A DNA stretch of 64,000 bases from CATQHD01 sp965243165. Its GTDB lineage: Bacteria > Actinomycetota > Acidimicrobiia > Spongiisociales > Spongiisociaceae. The translations under genes and the position numbers were made by a program. The notes under the pieces were generated by a model. That model worked only from the letters and a program-made list of their open reading frames with translations. It did not search any database and was not told where the DNA came from. This document shows, piece after piece, positions 33,036 to 42,359 of the stretch (its first letter is position 1; the number at the start of each line of letters is the position of its first letter). Location of the stretch: positions 682,001 to 746,000 of the forward strand of contig OZ251535.1 in assembly GCA_965243165.1 (NCBI GenBank). Direction: 5' to 3'.

Positions 33036-33809
33036 TCAGTAGGGGGTGTCGCCGCCGTCGACGCTGATGGATTGGCCGCGGATGATCAGCGCGTCGTCGG
33101 ACAGCAGGAACGACACCACCCGCCCCACCTCCAGCGGGGTGATCTTGCGGCCCAGCTGGGCGGGGCCCATCCCGGCCAGCAGTTCTTCGGCGGGCGCCCC
33201 CGCCCGGGGGGACAGCCACTCCGCCACCCCCGCCAGCATGGGCGTATCCACCCCGCCCGGGCACACCGCGTTCACGTTGATCCCGTCCGCCGCCCATTCC
33301 ATGGCGAGCGACCGGGTCATTCCGATCACGGCCGCCTTCGAGGCGTTGTAGGAGGCCATGTTGGGGTATCCGGCCTTGCCGCAGTTGGAGGAAATGTTGA
33401 CGACGGCGCCGCCGCCCGCCTCTTTCAGATGCCTCCCCACCGCCCGGCACACCAGGAACGAGCCGGTCACGTTGATGTCGAAGGTGCGGTTCCAATCCTC
33501 GGCGGAGGCGTCCCAGGCCTCGTCCAGGAACACCGCCCCCGCCGCGTTCACCGCTCCGTCCAGCCGCCCGAAGCGGGCCCGCGCCGCCTCCGCCGCCCGC
33601 TCCACTCCGGCGGCGTCGGTTACGTCGCACTCCAGCCCCAGCACCGACTCCCCGGACGGGTCCAGCCGCCGGGCCGCCCCCTCCGGGTCCGCCGAACCCA
33701 GATCCACGGCCGCCGCCCGCCCGCCTTCCTCCAGTACCGCCTGGATCACGCCCGCCCCGACGCCTCCTGCTCCGCCGGTAACCAGATAGACGCGGTCCGC
33801 CAGCCTCAC
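33036..33809 (-). CDS. SDR-family oxidoreductase
   Basis: A 257-residue classical SDR: TGGAGGVG cofactor motif (slightly degenerate TGxxxGxG), VNAAGAVF, Ser in NISSNCG, and YNASK with the catalytic Tyr/Lys. AVDLGS after beta-2 suggests NAD(H). The GTG start has GAGAGGA upstream. It lies 36 bp before the aldolase-SDR fusion and 10 bp after another SDR, all in one minus-strand operon. Substrate unknown; an aldehyde or sugar-alcohol intermediate of the same route is likely. Confidence 0.88.
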   Translation of the reverse strand: MRLADRVYLVTGGAGGVGAGVIQAVLEEGGRAAAVDLGSADPEGAARRLDPSGESVLGLECDVTDAAGVERAAEAARARFGRLDGAVNAAGAVFLDEAWDASAEDWNRTFDINVTGSFLVCRAVGRHLKEAGGGAVVNISSNCGKAGYPNMASYNASKAAVIGMTRSLAMEWAADGINVNAVCPGGVDTPMLAGVAEWLSPRAGAPAEELLAGMGPAQLGRKITPLEVGRVVSFLLSDDALIIRGQSISVDGGDTPY

Positions 33810-33819
33810 CGCCGTCCTC

Positions 33820-34587
33820 TCACCAGGTGGGCCTGACCGACACGCCGCCGTCCACCACCAGCTCGGCGCCGGTGATCCAGCGGGCCAGGTCGGAGCAGAG
33901 GAACACGCAGGCGTCCCCCACGTCCTCCGGGCTTCCCAGCCGACCCAGCGGGCAGGCCCGCCCCCAGCGGGACACCCCGTCCGGCCAGTCGCCCTCCAGG
34001 CCGGGGCGGTGGATGAGTCCCGGCGACACCACGTTCACCCTGATCCCGTCCGGCCCGTAGGCGAGGGCGGCGGCGCGGGCATGCATGATCAGCCCCGCCT
34101 TGGAGACCCCGTAGTGGCCGTGCATGACCGGGGCATGCCGGCCTTCGATGGAGGCGATGTGGACGACCGCCCCGCCGTTGCCGGCCTCTTTCATGGCCGC
34201 CGCGCAGGCCTGGGTCAGGCGGTGGACAGCGGTCAGGTTGGTGTCGATCATCTCCGACCATTCTCGGTCGGTCAGCTCGGCGAAGTGCTTGATCGGCTGG
34301 AGGGCGGCGTTGTTGACCAGCCCGTCCAGCCGTCCGAACGCGTCGAGGGCGGCGGACACCACCCGGGCCGGAGCGTCCGGGTCGGTCAGGTCGGCGGTTA
34401 CCCGCGCTGTCCGCCCGTTTTGCGGAAGCCAGTCGAGGGGAGAGGATCGGGTATGGGCGACCACCGAGGCCCCCGCCGCCAGCAGCCGGGCCGCGATTCC
34501 GCGGCCGATGCCGCCCCCGGCCCCGGTCACCGCCATCACCCGGCCCCTCAGGCCGAGCATCTCCGCAGGGGAGGGCGCCTTGTCCAT
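33820..34587 (-). CDS. SDR-family oxidoreductase
   Basis: A 255-residue SDR: TGAGGGIG near residue 21, VNNAALQP, Ser in HIASIEG, and YGVSKAG as the Tyr/Lys active site. The residue pattern after beta-2 (VVAHTRSS) lacks the acidic residue for NAD, suggesting NADP(H). It begins 2 bp after the stop of the cupin gene and ends 10 bp before the next SDR, so it is in the same operon as the deaminase and the aldolase fusion. Confidence 0.87.
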   Translation of the reverse strand: MDKAPSPAEMLGLRGRVMAVTGAGGGIGRGIAARLLAAGASVVAHTRSSPLDWLPQNGRTARVTADLTDPDAPARVVSAALDAFGRLDGLVNNAALQPIKHFAELTDREWSEMIDTNLTAVHRLTQACAAAMKEAGNGGAVVHIASIEGRHAPVMHGHYGVSKAGLIMHARAAALAYGPDGIRVNVVSPGLIHRPGLEGDWPDGVSRWGRACPLGRLGSPEDVGDACVFLCSDLARWITGAELVVDGGVSVRPTW

Positions 34588-34589
34588 TC

Positions 34590-35066
34590 CTAACCTTCTC
34601 TCACCAGGCGGGCGATGTCGGCGGCGGCTTCCGGGCAGCGGCCCGCCAGCTCCGCCTCCGACCCCAACTCGAACCCTTCTTCATGGTAGGGCGGGGCCAT
34701 GGTGGTTCCCACCAGCGACCATTCGCCCGCGGCGGCGGCGCCCATCCACACCCCGGCCGGGACCGCCTGCTGCGGGCGCTGCCCGGCCGCCAGGTCGGCG
34801 CCCAGCACCGGGCGGGCCGCCGAACCGTCGGGGAACAGCAGCAGCATTTCCACCGCCGCTCCGGCGTAGTGGTGCCACAACTCCGGGCCGTCCAGGCGGT
34901 GCATGGCCGAGAAGTCGCCCGGCCTCAACAGGAAGTAGATGGCCGTGCTGTGCTCGTCCCTCCAGGTCTGCGTCCACATTCCCCCCTCGGCCGGCAGCGG
35001 TTCCAGCCCCAGCATCTCGATCACCTGCTCGGCCGACAAGGGGTCCGCCGCGCCCGGGCGGCTCAT
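34590..35066 (-). CDS. Cupin_5 (DUF985) family protein
   Basis: A 158-residue DUF985 cupin: EVIEMLGLEPLP-like start (QVIEMLGLEPLPAEGG), YFLLRPGDFSAMHRLDGPELWHHYAG with metal-ligand His residues, and GEWSLVGTTMAPPYHEEGFELG at the end. The family is a small double-stranded beta-helix of unsettled function, often near sugar or nucleoside metabolism genes. The ATG at 35066 overlaps the stop of the deaminase gene (ATGA). Confidence 0.88.
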   Translation of the reverse strand: MSRPGAADPLSAEQVIEMLGLEPLPAEGGMWTQTWRDEHSTAIYFLLRPGDFSAMHRLDGPELWHHYAGAAVEMLLLFPDGSAARPVLGADLAAGQRPQQAVPAGVWMGAAAAGEWSLVGTTMAPPYHEEGFELGSEAELAGRCPEAAADIARLVREG

Positions 35067-36370
35067 TCGGCCAGCCTCTGCGCCCGCCGGTCCATCTCCG
35101 ACAGCAGGGCGGCCCGGTCGACGGTGGTCACCGCTCCGTCTTCCACCACCTTCCGGCCCGCCACCCACACCGTCCGCACCGCCGCCGGAGAACCCGACCA
35201 CACGATGCGCGAAACCAGGCCGCCCCCGCCCGGGGCCGCCGGATGAAACGGAGGATGGCCGGCGTCCAGCGCCAGCATGTCCGCCCAGGCCCCCTCTTCC
35301 AGCCGGCCCAGATCGGGGCGGTCGATGGCGTCGGCCGCCGCCGAGGTCACCATCCGCAGCGCCCGCTCGGGCGGGAAACCTTGGGCGTCCCGGCGGTGGA
35401 CCCGGCTCAGGCGGACGGCGGTGCGCATCTCCTCGAACAGGTCCAGCCGGTGGTGGCTGGCCGGCCCGTCGGTGGCGATTCCCAGGCGCAGGCCGGCGGC
35501 CGCCATGTCGTCCACCCGGGCGATCCCGGCGCCGTGCTTGGCGTTGGAGCAGGGGCAGTGGGCGACCGCCACTCGGTTGCGGGCGAACACCTCGATGTCT
35601 TGGTCGGTCATCCACACCGCATGGGCGGCCAGCACCCGCCCTTCCAGCATCCCTATCGACTCCAGATATTCGGTCGCCGCCCGTCCGGTCTGCTTTCTGA
35701 CCGCTCCGTCTTCCCACTCTTCCTCGTTGACGTGGATGTGCACCAGCATTCCTGTGTCCCGGGCCAGCTCGGCGATTCGGCGCAGACACCGCTCGGACAC
35801 CGAATAGGCGGCGTGGGGGCCGATCCCCACCTCGATCCGCGGATTGGAAGCCCACGTCTCCACGGCGGCGGCCGCCGCCTCCAGCTGCTCCTCCCAGGGG
35901 CCCAGGCGGGGCAGCGCCTCGTCCTCTATTACCGGGGCGGTAACCAGGCACCGCAGTCCGGCGTCGTCGGCGCCCCGGGCCACCGCGTCTCCGTGGAAAT
36001 ACATCTCCACCGAGGTGGTGATCCCGTTGGCCAGCAGCTCCGCCGCCCCCGCCGCCATCCCCGTTCTCACGTCCTCGGGGGTGAGTTTGGCCTCCCTCGG
36101 CCACATGACCTCCCGCAGCCATCTCTCCACCGGCAGCCCTTCCCCGGCGCCCCTCAGCAGCACCATCGGGGTGTGGCAGTGGATGTCGATCATCCCCGGC
36201 ATGAGGATCCCGTCGATGCGGGTGACCGGGGCCTCCGGGCGGGGGGGCGCCTGGTCGGCCGGGCCCGCCCACACCACCCTTCCCCCTTCCACGTCCACCG
36301 CCCCGCCGGAAATGGGCTGCGGATGCGCATCCGAGCAGGTCAACAGCAGGTCGGCCGTGTATCGTTCCAT
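35063..36370 (-). CDS. mtaD: Amidohydrolase, MTA/SAH deaminase type
   Basis: A 435-residue amidohydrolase of the TRZ/ATZ group. Metal ligands are visible in DIHCHTP, the His in VHIHVNEEE, the His in AAHAVWM, and the Asp in GIATDGPASHHRLDLFEEM. That last segment matches the GTDGAASNNDLDMFEEM of 5'-methylthioadenosine/S-adenosylhomocysteine deaminases. It would deaminate the adenine of MTA, SAH or 5'-deoxyadenosine to the inosine form. Start at ATG 36370 with GGAGGGG upstream; an extended frame to 36493 lacks support. It heads the minus-strand operon and is divergent from mtnA, which handles the next-but-one step of the same pathway. Family is firm, substrate probable. Confidence 0.82.
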   Translation of the reverse strand: MERYTADLLLTCSDAHPQPISGGAVDVEGGRVVWAGPADQAPPRPEAPVTRIDGILMPGMIDIHCHTPMVLLRGAGEGLPVERWLREVMWPREAKLTPEDVRTGMAAGAAELLANGITTSVEMYFHGDAVARGADDAGLRCLVTAPVIEDEALPRLGPWEEQLEAAAAAVETWASNPRIEVGIGPHAAYSVSERCLRRIAELARDTGMLVHIHVNEEEWEDGAVRKQTGRAATEYLESIGMLEGRVLAAHAVWMTDQDIEVFARNRVAVAHCPCSNAKHGAGIARVDDMAAAGLRLGIATDGPASHHRLDLFEEMRTAVRLSRVHRRDAQGFPPERALRMVTSAAADAIDRPDLGRLEEGAWADMLALDAGHPPFHPAAPGGGGLVSRIVWSGSPAAVRTVWVAGRKVVEDGAVTTVDRAALLSEMDRRAQRLAE

Positions 36371-36537
36371 CGGGTTTCCACCCCTCCGGTAGGGTTCGCC
36401 AAAGCATAGATATCCCGCCGGCCGGGCTTGGGCGCCGGGAGGGTGCCGCCGAGGCCCGAGGCATGGCGGCGGGGTCGGCGGCGATGGATGCAAACGACGG
36501 GCAAGAGCACGGTTCGCGGCGGACGGAGGGCGCGGAG

Positions 36538-37593
36538 ATGGCGGCGGAAGCAGGGCGTTTGGGCGGCCGGTCGCTGGACTGGATCGACGGGGCGGTGGTG
36601 ATGGTCGACCAGACCAGGCTGCCCGAGGAGTACATCCTGCTGCGGATCGAAGAACCGTCGGAGATGGCGGCGGCCATCCGGCGGCTCTCGGTGCGGGGCG
36701 CGCCCGCCATCGGGGTGGCCGGGGCGTTCGGGGCGGCGCTGGCGGTGCGGAAGTACGGGCCGGTGGGGCCGGAGCTGGCCGAGGCGGTGGAGTCGCTGCG
36801 GGCGGCCCGCCCCACCGCGGTCAACCTGGCCCGGATGGTGGATCGGGCGGCGGCCCTGGCGGGGGAAGGCTTCGAGCGGGTGCTGGCCGAGGCCATGGCG
36901 GTCCGGGACGAAGAGCTGGCGGCTTCGATCTCGATGGGCGAATACGGGGCGGATCTGGTGACGGAGCTGATCAACCGGCCGCAGGTGCGGGCCATGACCA
37001 TATGCAACACCGGGGGCCTGGCCGCGGTGGAGCGGGGCACCGCCCTGGCGGTCATCCAGACCGTCTTCGAGCGGGGCCTGCTGGCCGAGGCGCTGGCGGT
37101 GGAAACCCGGCCGCTGCTGCAGGGCGCCCGCCTCACCACCTGGGAGCTGGCCCGCATGGGGGCGCCCCACCGCCTGCTGGTGGATTCGGCCGGTCCCTTC
37201 ACCCTGGCCCGGGGGCAGGCGGATCTGGTGCTGGCCGGGGCCGACCGGATCGCCGCCAACGGCGACACCGCCAACAAGATCGGCACCTTCTCGCTGGCTC
37301 TGGGGGCCCGGTATGCGGGGGCGCCCTTCCTGGTGGTGGCCCCGGAGTCGACCATCGACATGGACACCCCCTCCGGCGGCGGCATCCCCATCGAAGACCG
37401 GGGCGCGGGCGAGGTGGCGGCTGTCCGGGGAACGCCCACCGCCCCCGAGAACACCGCCGCCGCCAACCCCGCCTTCGACGTAACCCCGGCCGAGCTGATC
37501 ACCGCCGTCGTTACCGACCGCCGGATCGTCCGCCTCGATCAGAGGCAGACCCTGGCCGACACCCCTTTGGGTCCGCTCCGCACCCCCTCCTGA
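36538..37593 (+). CDS. mtnA: S-methyl-5-thioribose-1-phosphate isomerase
   Basis: A 351-residue MtnA (eIF2B-alpha-like fold). It begins with SLDWIDGAVVMVDQTRLP and has RLSVRGAPAIGVAGAFG, the catalytic Cys in ICNTG, the catalytic Asp in LAGADRIAANGDTANKIGT, and STIDMDTPSG. It converts methylthioribose-1-phosphate (and 5-deoxyribose-1-phosphate) to the ribulose-1-phosphate. I chose ATG 36538 because GGAGG is about 9 nt upstream and the family starts just before SLDW; ATGs at 36463 and 36484 are also in frame. It is divergent from the deaminase operon and 100 bp upstream of a nucleoside-type ABC importer. Confidence 0.93.
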   Translation: MAAEAGRLGGRSLDWIDGAVVMVDQTRLPEEYILLRIEEPSEMAAAIRRLSVRGAPAIGVAGAFGAALAVRKYGPVGPELAEAVESLRAARPTAVNLARMVDRAAALAGEGFERVLAEAMAVRDEELAASISMGEYGADLVTELINRPQVRAMTICNTGGLAAVERGTALAVIQTVFERGLLAEALAVETRPLLQGARLTTWELARMGAPHRLLVDSAGPFTLARGQADLVLAGADRIAANGDTANKIGTFSLALGARYAGAPFLVVAPESTIDMDTPSGGGIPIEDRGAGEVAAVRGTPTAPENTAAANPAFDVTPAELITAVVTDRRIVRLDQRQTLADTPLGPLRTPS

Positions 37594-37693
37594 CCCGCAG
37601 GGGCCGGGGGGGACGGGGTGATAGGCTTGGGCTGATGGGCGCCGGGGGAACCGTCCGGGCGGCCAGGCTGAAGAAGCGAAAGGGAGAAAGCTG

Positions 37694-38722
37694 ATGGAAC
37701 GTTATGCGAAGGCGGGCGTCTTGGTGTTGGCCTTGACCATGGCCGCCGTTGCCTGCGACAGCGGGGAGGACGCCGAGACGGCGGAGGAACCCGTCGAGCT
37801 GATCTATGTGACGCCCGGCCCGATCGGGATCAACCCGTTCCTGTCGCTGGGCGACGTCGGCACCCGGCGGGCGGCGGAGCGGCTGGGCGGGACCGCCAAG
37901 ACCTTCGAGTCCAACCTGGACACCGCCTCGCAGCGCTCCAACATAGAGGCCGCCATCGAGGAGGCGCCGGATGTGGTGGTGCTCACCACCTTCACCCTGC
38001 TGGAGATGGCCGACGAGTTCTCCAAGGCCCACCCCGACCAGAAGTTCATCCTGATCGACGCCTGCCCGGACGAGCCGGCCCCCAACCTGCATTGCGGCGT
38101 GTTCCGCGAGCACGAGGGCGCCTACCTGCTCGGCATCATGGCCGGCCATCTCAGCGAAAGCGGGCAGATCGGTTCGGTGGTGGCCTTGGACATCCCCTTC
38201 TTCAGGCGCTGGTGGGAGAGCTTCAAGCTGGGCGCCGAGTCGATCAACCCGGACGTGGAGAACTCGGCGGTGTTCATCGGCGGCGAGAACGCCTTCGCCG
38301 ACCCGGCCCGCGCCAAGGAGCTGGCCCTGTCGCTGGCCGCCCAAGGTCCGGACCACATCTTCGCAGTGGGCGCCGGCTCCAACGGGGGTGTGTTCGAGGC
38401 CGCCGAGGAGGCCGGCTTCCTGGCCTACGGGGTGGACATCAACGAATGCCCGTCGATGCCCGGCCGGGTCGTGGACAACAACCTGAAGCTGGTGGACGTC
38501 CTGGTCGATCAGCTGATCGAGAAGGTGATCACCGGCGAGGCCGGGCCGATGGAGTCGTTCGGCCTGGCGGAAGGCGGCACCGGAGTGATGGCGCTTCACC
38601 CCGACCTGGCTTCCAGCCAGTGCGTGATCGCCGACCACCCGGATGTGATCGCCGAGGTGGAAGCCGCCGCCGAAGCCATCATCGACGGGTCCATCGTGGT
38701 GCCGGATCCCCTGGCCGGCTAG
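37694..38722 (+). CDS. BMP-family ABC transporter substrate-binding lipoprotein
   Basis: A 342-residue lipoprotein with lipobox AAVAC (Cys21). The mature part is a BMP/PnrA-like binding protein: VEAAIEEAPDVVVL-type segment (NIEAAIEEAPDVVVLTT), LLGIMAGHLSESGQIGSV, then IFAVGAGSNGGVFEAAEEAGFLAYGVDIN. This family binds purine nucleosides. It starts the four-gene importer operon; GGGAGAAAG precedes the ATG. Given the neighbouring MTA-type deaminase and MtnA, a 5'-modified nucleoside is a likely ligand, but that is inference. Confidence 0.9.
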   Translation: MERYAKAGVLVLALTMAAVACDSGEDAETAEEPVELIYVTPGPIGINPFLSLGDVGTRRAAERLGGTAKTFESNLDTASQRSNIEAAIEEAPDVVVLTTFTLLEMADEFSKAHPDQKFILIDACPDEPAPNLHCGVFREHEGAYLLGIMAGHLSESGQIGSVVALDIPFFRRWWESFKLGAESINPDVENSAVFIGGENAFADPARAKELALSLAAQGPDHIFAVGAGSNGGVFEAAEEAGFLAYGVDINECPSMPGRVVDNNLKLVDVLVDQLIEKVITGEAGPMESFGLAEGGTGVMALHPDLASSQCVIADHPDVIAEVEAAAEAIIDGSIVVPDPLAG

Positions 38723-38767
38723 GGGTCCGGCCCGGGTGAAGGGGCCAGAACAGGGCTGAGGCCGCCG

Positions 38768-40312
38768 ATGGCCGCCCCCGCGCTGGAGTTGCGCGGCATC
38801 ACCAAGCGGTTTCCGGGCGTGGTCGCCAACGACGCGGTCGACTTGGCCGTGCCGTCCGGCGTCGTCCATGCGGTGGTGGGGGAGAACGGGGCGGGCAAGA
38901 CCACCCTGATGTCGATCCTGTACGGGCTGTTCCCCCCCGACGAGGGCGAGATACTGATCGGAGGGGAGCGGGTCCGCTTCGGCTCCGCCTTGGACGCCAT
39001 CCGGGCGGGCATGGGGATGGTGCATCAGGCCTTCCGGCTGTTCCCCACCCTGAGCGTGGCCGACAACGTGGTCTACCGGGCCGAGCCCACCCGCCGCGGC
39101 GGGTGGCTGGTCGACCGGGCGGCCTCGGTGCGGGCGGTGGCCGAGCTGGCCGAGCGGTACGAGCTGGCGGTGGATCCGGAGGCGCTGGTGGAAACGCAGC
39201 CGGTGGGGGTGCTGCAGCGGGTGGAGATACTGAAGGCCCTCTACCGGGACGCCCGGATCCTGATCCTGGACGAGCCCACCGCGGTGCTCACCCCCCAAGA
39301 GCGGGACCGCCTGTTCACGGTGGTCCGGCGGCTGCGGGACTCGGGCCGCACCATCGTGTTCATCACCCACAAGTTGGGGGAGGTGATGGCGGTGTCGGAC
39401 CGGGTAACGGTGCTGCGCAACGGACGCTCGGTGGCCGACCTGGTTACCGCCGAGACCTCTCCGGAGGAGATCACCCGGCATATGACCGGACGCTCCGTCG
39501 ACCTCGGCCGCAGGGCCGCACCCCATCGGCCGGGCGAACCGGTGCTGGTCGTGGAGGGGCTGGAGGCGGTCGGCGAACACGGGCGGAAGGCGGTGGAGGG
39601 CGTCTCGTTCAGCGTGAGGTCGGGGGAGATCGTGGGGGTGGCGGGGGTGGCCGGAAACGGGCAGACCGAGATGATCGAGGCGGTCGCCGGGCTGCGCGAG
39701 GCGGCCGGCGGGTCGGTGACCCTGAAGGGCGCCGACATCACACGGGCGGAAGTGGCCGACCGCCGCCGGGCGGGGCTGGCCTACATACCCGAGGACCGCC
39801 ATCGGGTGGGCACCAGCCACCTGGCGTCGGTGTCGGACAACCTGTTGATGGGCCATCACCGGGCGCCGGAGCGGCAGCGGCGGGGTTGGTTCAACCTGCG
39901 GAAGGTGCGGGACCACGCCCGGCGGTTGATCGAGGCCTTCGGCATCAAGGCGGGCGGGTTGAAAGACCCGGTGTCGACCCTGTCCGGCGGCAACCTGCAG
40001 AAGGTGGCGGCGGCCCGGGAGATGTCGCACGAGGCGCCGCTGCTGATCGCCGAGCAGCCCACCCGCGGCCTGGACATCGCCGCCATCGAATACATCCACG
40101 GGCGGCTGGTGTCCTTCCGAGATGTTGGGGGCGCGGTGCTGCTGGTGTCGGCGGAACTGTCCGAGATACTAGCCCTCAGCACCCGCATCCTGGTCATGTT
40201 CGAGGGCCGGATCGCGGCCGAGCTGGATCCGGCGGCAACCTCCGAACCCGACATCGGCCTGTACATGACCGGCGCCTATCTGGAAGCCGGGGGAGGGGCG
40301 GCCGATGGATAG
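38768..40312 (+). CDS. BMP-type nucleoside ABC transporter ATP-binding protein (double ATPase)
   Basis: A 514-residue protein with two fused ABC domains, like NupA/YufO. Domain 1 has GENGAGKTT and Walker B ILILDEPTAVLTP. Domain 2 has the usual degenerate Walker A (GVAGNGQTE), signature LSGGNLQKV and LLIAEQPTRGLD. The segment YIPEDRHRVGTS is typical of nucleoside/sugar double ATPases. It energises import through the two following permeases. Its end overlaps the next gene by 8 bp. Confidence 0.92.
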   Translation: MAAPALELRGITKRFPGVVANDAVDLAVPSGVVHAVVGENGAGKTTLMSILYGLFPPDEGEILIGGERVRFGSALDAIRAGMGMVHQAFRLFPTLSVADNVVYRAEPTRRGGWLVDRAASVRAVAELAERYELAVDPEALVETQPVGVLQRVEILKALYRDARILILDEPTAVLTPQERDRLFTVVRRLRDSGRTIVFITHKLGEVMAVSDRVTVLRNGRSVADLVTAETSPEEITRHMTGRSVDLGRRAAPHRPGEPVLVVEGLEAVGEHGRKAVEGVSFSVRSGEIVGVAGVAGNGQTEMIEAVAGLREAAGGSVTLKGADITRAEVADRRRAGLAYIPEDRHRVGTSHLASVSDNLLMGHHRAPERQRRGWFNLRKVRDHARRLIEAFGIKAGGLKDPVSTLSGGNLQKVAAAREMSHEAPLLIAEQPTRGLDIAAIEYIHGRLVSFRDVGGAVLLVSAELSEILALSTRILVMFEGRIAAELDPAATSEPDIGLYMTGAYLEAGGGAADG

Positions 40313-41387
40313 GTTGGGCCGGGGCGTGCGGCAGATCTGGGCCAACCCGGCGGTGTTCCCGTTCGTGTTCGCCTTCGCAGTGGGGATGGCGGCGGTGCTG
40401 CTGACCGGCGGCGATCCTCTCTTCGCCTACCGGGAGATGTTCCTGGGGGCGGTGACCGGTTCGGGGCTGCGCAACACCCTGGACCAGGCGGTCCCGATCA
40501 TCGGGATGGCGCTGGCGGTGTCGGTCGCCTTTCGGTCGGGGGTGATCAACCTGGGCGGCGAGGGGCAGATGGTGCTGGGCGGGCTGGCGGGGGCGCTGAC
40601 GGCGATCTACCTGCCGGGGCCGGGGGCGTTGGTGGTTCCGGCCGCCTTGCTGGCGGGGGCGGTCACCGGGATGTTGTGGGCCATGCTGCCCGCCTTCGGA
40701 CAGACCCGGCTGCAGCTGCCGATCCTGATCACCAGCCTGCTGCTCAACTATGTGGCCCGGTCGATCTCCGGCTACCTGGTCCGCTTTCGGTTCCTGGACG
40801 ATTCGGTCACGTTGACCTCCACCCAGAAGATCCCGGAGACGGCCCGCGTTCCCAAGATGCCGGTGTTCGGCGGGGTGAGCCTGTCGCTGGCGCTGGTGCT
40901 GGTGCTGGGGGTGCTGGCCTGGCTGGTGTACAGGCGGACGGTGGCGGGGTACGAGACGCAGATGGCGGGGTTCAACGGGCGGTTCGCCCGCTACGGCGGC
41001 ATCGGGGTGGAGCGGCAGACGGTGGGGGTGATGGCGGTGGCCGGAGCAGTGGGCGGCATGATCGGATCCCACCTGATCATCGGCGGCGCCTACCGGTTCA
41101 TCGACGGCGAGTTGGTGCTGAGCGGGCTGGCCTGGACGGGGCTGCTGGTGGCGTTGCTGGCCGCCAACCGGCCGGGGTACATCCTGGCGGCCGGGGTGCT
41201 GTTCGCCGGGCTGCAGATCGGAGGTCAATCCATGCAGCGCAACGCCGGGGTGTCGTGGCGGCTGGCGCAGGTGCTGCAGGCGGTGGTGATCGCGGCGGTG
41301 GCCAGCCGCTTGGTGCTGGGCCGCCTGAGGCGGGCCGGACGGCGGTCCGAAGCCGAGGCCGAACCGGCCCACGTGGGGGAGGTATGA
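40305..41387 (+). CDS. BMP-type nucleoside ABC transporter permease 1
   Basis: A 360-residue integral membrane protein of the BPD_transp_2 type (NupB/YufP-like). About nine hydrophobic segments are visible. VAFRSGVINLGGEGQMVLGGLAGAL is the conserved stretch of this permease group, and the ATPase contact loop includes GYETQMAGFNGRFARYGGI. It begins within the end of the ATPase gene and precedes the second permease by 7 bp. Confidence 0.9.
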   Translation: MDRLGRGVRQIWANPAVFPFVFAFAVGMAAVLLTGGDPLFAYREMFLGAVTGSGLRNTLDQAVPIIGMALAVSVAFRSGVINLGGEGQMVLGGLAGALTAIYLPGPGALVVPAALLAGAVTGMLWAMLPAFGQTRLQLPILITSLLLNYVARSISGYLVRFRFLDDSVTLTSTQKIPETARVPKMPVFGGVSLSLALVLVLGVLAWLVYRRTVAGYETQMAGFNGRFARYGGIGVERQTVGVMAVAGAVGGMIGSHLIIGGAYRFIDGELVLSGLAWTGLLVALLAANRPGYILAAGVLFAGLQIGGQSMQRNAGVSWRLAQVLQAVVIAAVASRLVLGRLRRAGRRSEAEAEPAHVGEV

Positions 41388-41394
41388 CCTTCTG

Positions 41395-42312
41395 ATGTTC
41401 GAGCAGCTGTTCGACGCGGCGCTGGTCGACTCGGTGGTGCGGGCCATGATCCCGATCCTGCTGGCGGCCCTGGGCGGGATGCTCTGCGAGCGGGCCGGGG
41501 TGTTCCAGATCGCACTGGAGGGGATGATGCTGATGGGGGCGTTCGCGGCGGTGGGGGGTTCCTACCTGGCGGCGGCCAGCGGGATGGGGGTGCTGTTCGC
41601 GGTGGCGGCCGGGGTGATGGTGTCGCTGGTGCTGGCGTTCGGCGCGGTCAGCCGGCGGGGCGACCCGATCGTGCTGGGGATCGCCGTCAACCTGCTGGTG
41701 CTGGGGTTGACCGGGTTCCTGCTACCGCAGATCTTCGGGGTGCGGGGGGTGTTCGCCGATCCCGGCATCGACGGGCTGAACCTCTTCGCCGTTCCGGGGC
41801 TGTCGGAAATCCCGCTGCTCGGCCCGGCTTTGTTCGACAACACGATCATCGCCTATCTGTCGCTGCTGCTGGCGCCGGTGCTGTGGGTGTTCCTGTTCCG
41901 GACCCCGATGGGCCTGCGGCTGCGGGGGGTGGGAGAGCGGCCGCAGGCCTCCGAGTCCCTGGGGGTGAGCCCCACCGCCTACAAATACGGGGCGGTGATC
42001 GCCTCCGGCGCCCTGGCCGGATTGGCGGGGGCGCAGCTGGCGCTGGGCAACGTGGTGCAGTTCGCCGAGAACATGTCCAGCGGTCGGGGGTGGATCGCGG
42101 TGGTGGCGGTGATGCTGGGCCGGGCCCATCCGGCCGGGGTGCTGGGCGCCAGCCTGCTCTTCGCCTTCGCCGAAGGACTCGGCTTCCGCCTGCAGGGCAA
42201 CGGCCTCCCGGTGCAGATCACCGACGCCCTCCCCTTCGCCGTAACCCTGATCGCCCTGATAGCCGCCCGAAAACGCTTCGCCCGCCTCCTGGACCTAACC
42301 GCCTCCGGCTGA
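41395..42312 (+). CDS. BMP-type nucleoside ABC transporter permease 2
   Basis: A 305-residue permease (NupC/YufQ-like). It opens with AMIPILLAALGGMLCERAGVFQIALEGMMLMGAF, the hallmark of this subunit, and has the contact segment LRLRGVGERPQASESLGVS. Together with permease 1 it forms the heterodimeric channel. It is the last gene of the importer operon; the VapC-like toxin gene is convergent 47 bp further on. Confidence 0.9.
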   Translation: MFEQLFDAALVDSVVRAMIPILLAALGGMLCERAGVFQIALEGMMLMGAFAAVGGSYLAAASGMGVLFAVAAGVMVSLVLAFGAVSRRGDPIVLGIAVNLLVLGLTGFLLPQIFGVRGVFADPGIDGLNLFAVPGLSEIPLLGPALFDNTIIAYLSLLLAPVLWVFLFRTPMGLRLRGVGERPQASESLGVSPTAYKYGAVIASGALAGLAGAQLALGNVVQFAENMSSGRGWIAVVAVMLGRAHPAGVLGASLLFAFAEGLGFRLQGNGLPVQITDALPFAVTLIALIAARKRFARLLDLTASG

Positions 42313-42359
42313 CCCGCGATTGGCGCTGTCGGCGCGCTGGAATCAATGGACGGCGTAAT

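Noticed and set aside
34590..37502. 970-codon minus-strand open frame
   Set aside because: Only its last 158 codons (from 35066) are a real gene, the DUF985 cupin. The rest runs opposite mtnA and through the deaminase in the wrong frame.
37511..40099. 862-codon minus-strand open frame
   Set aside because: Antisense to the nucleoside-type receptor and ATPase genes, with shadow-type composition.
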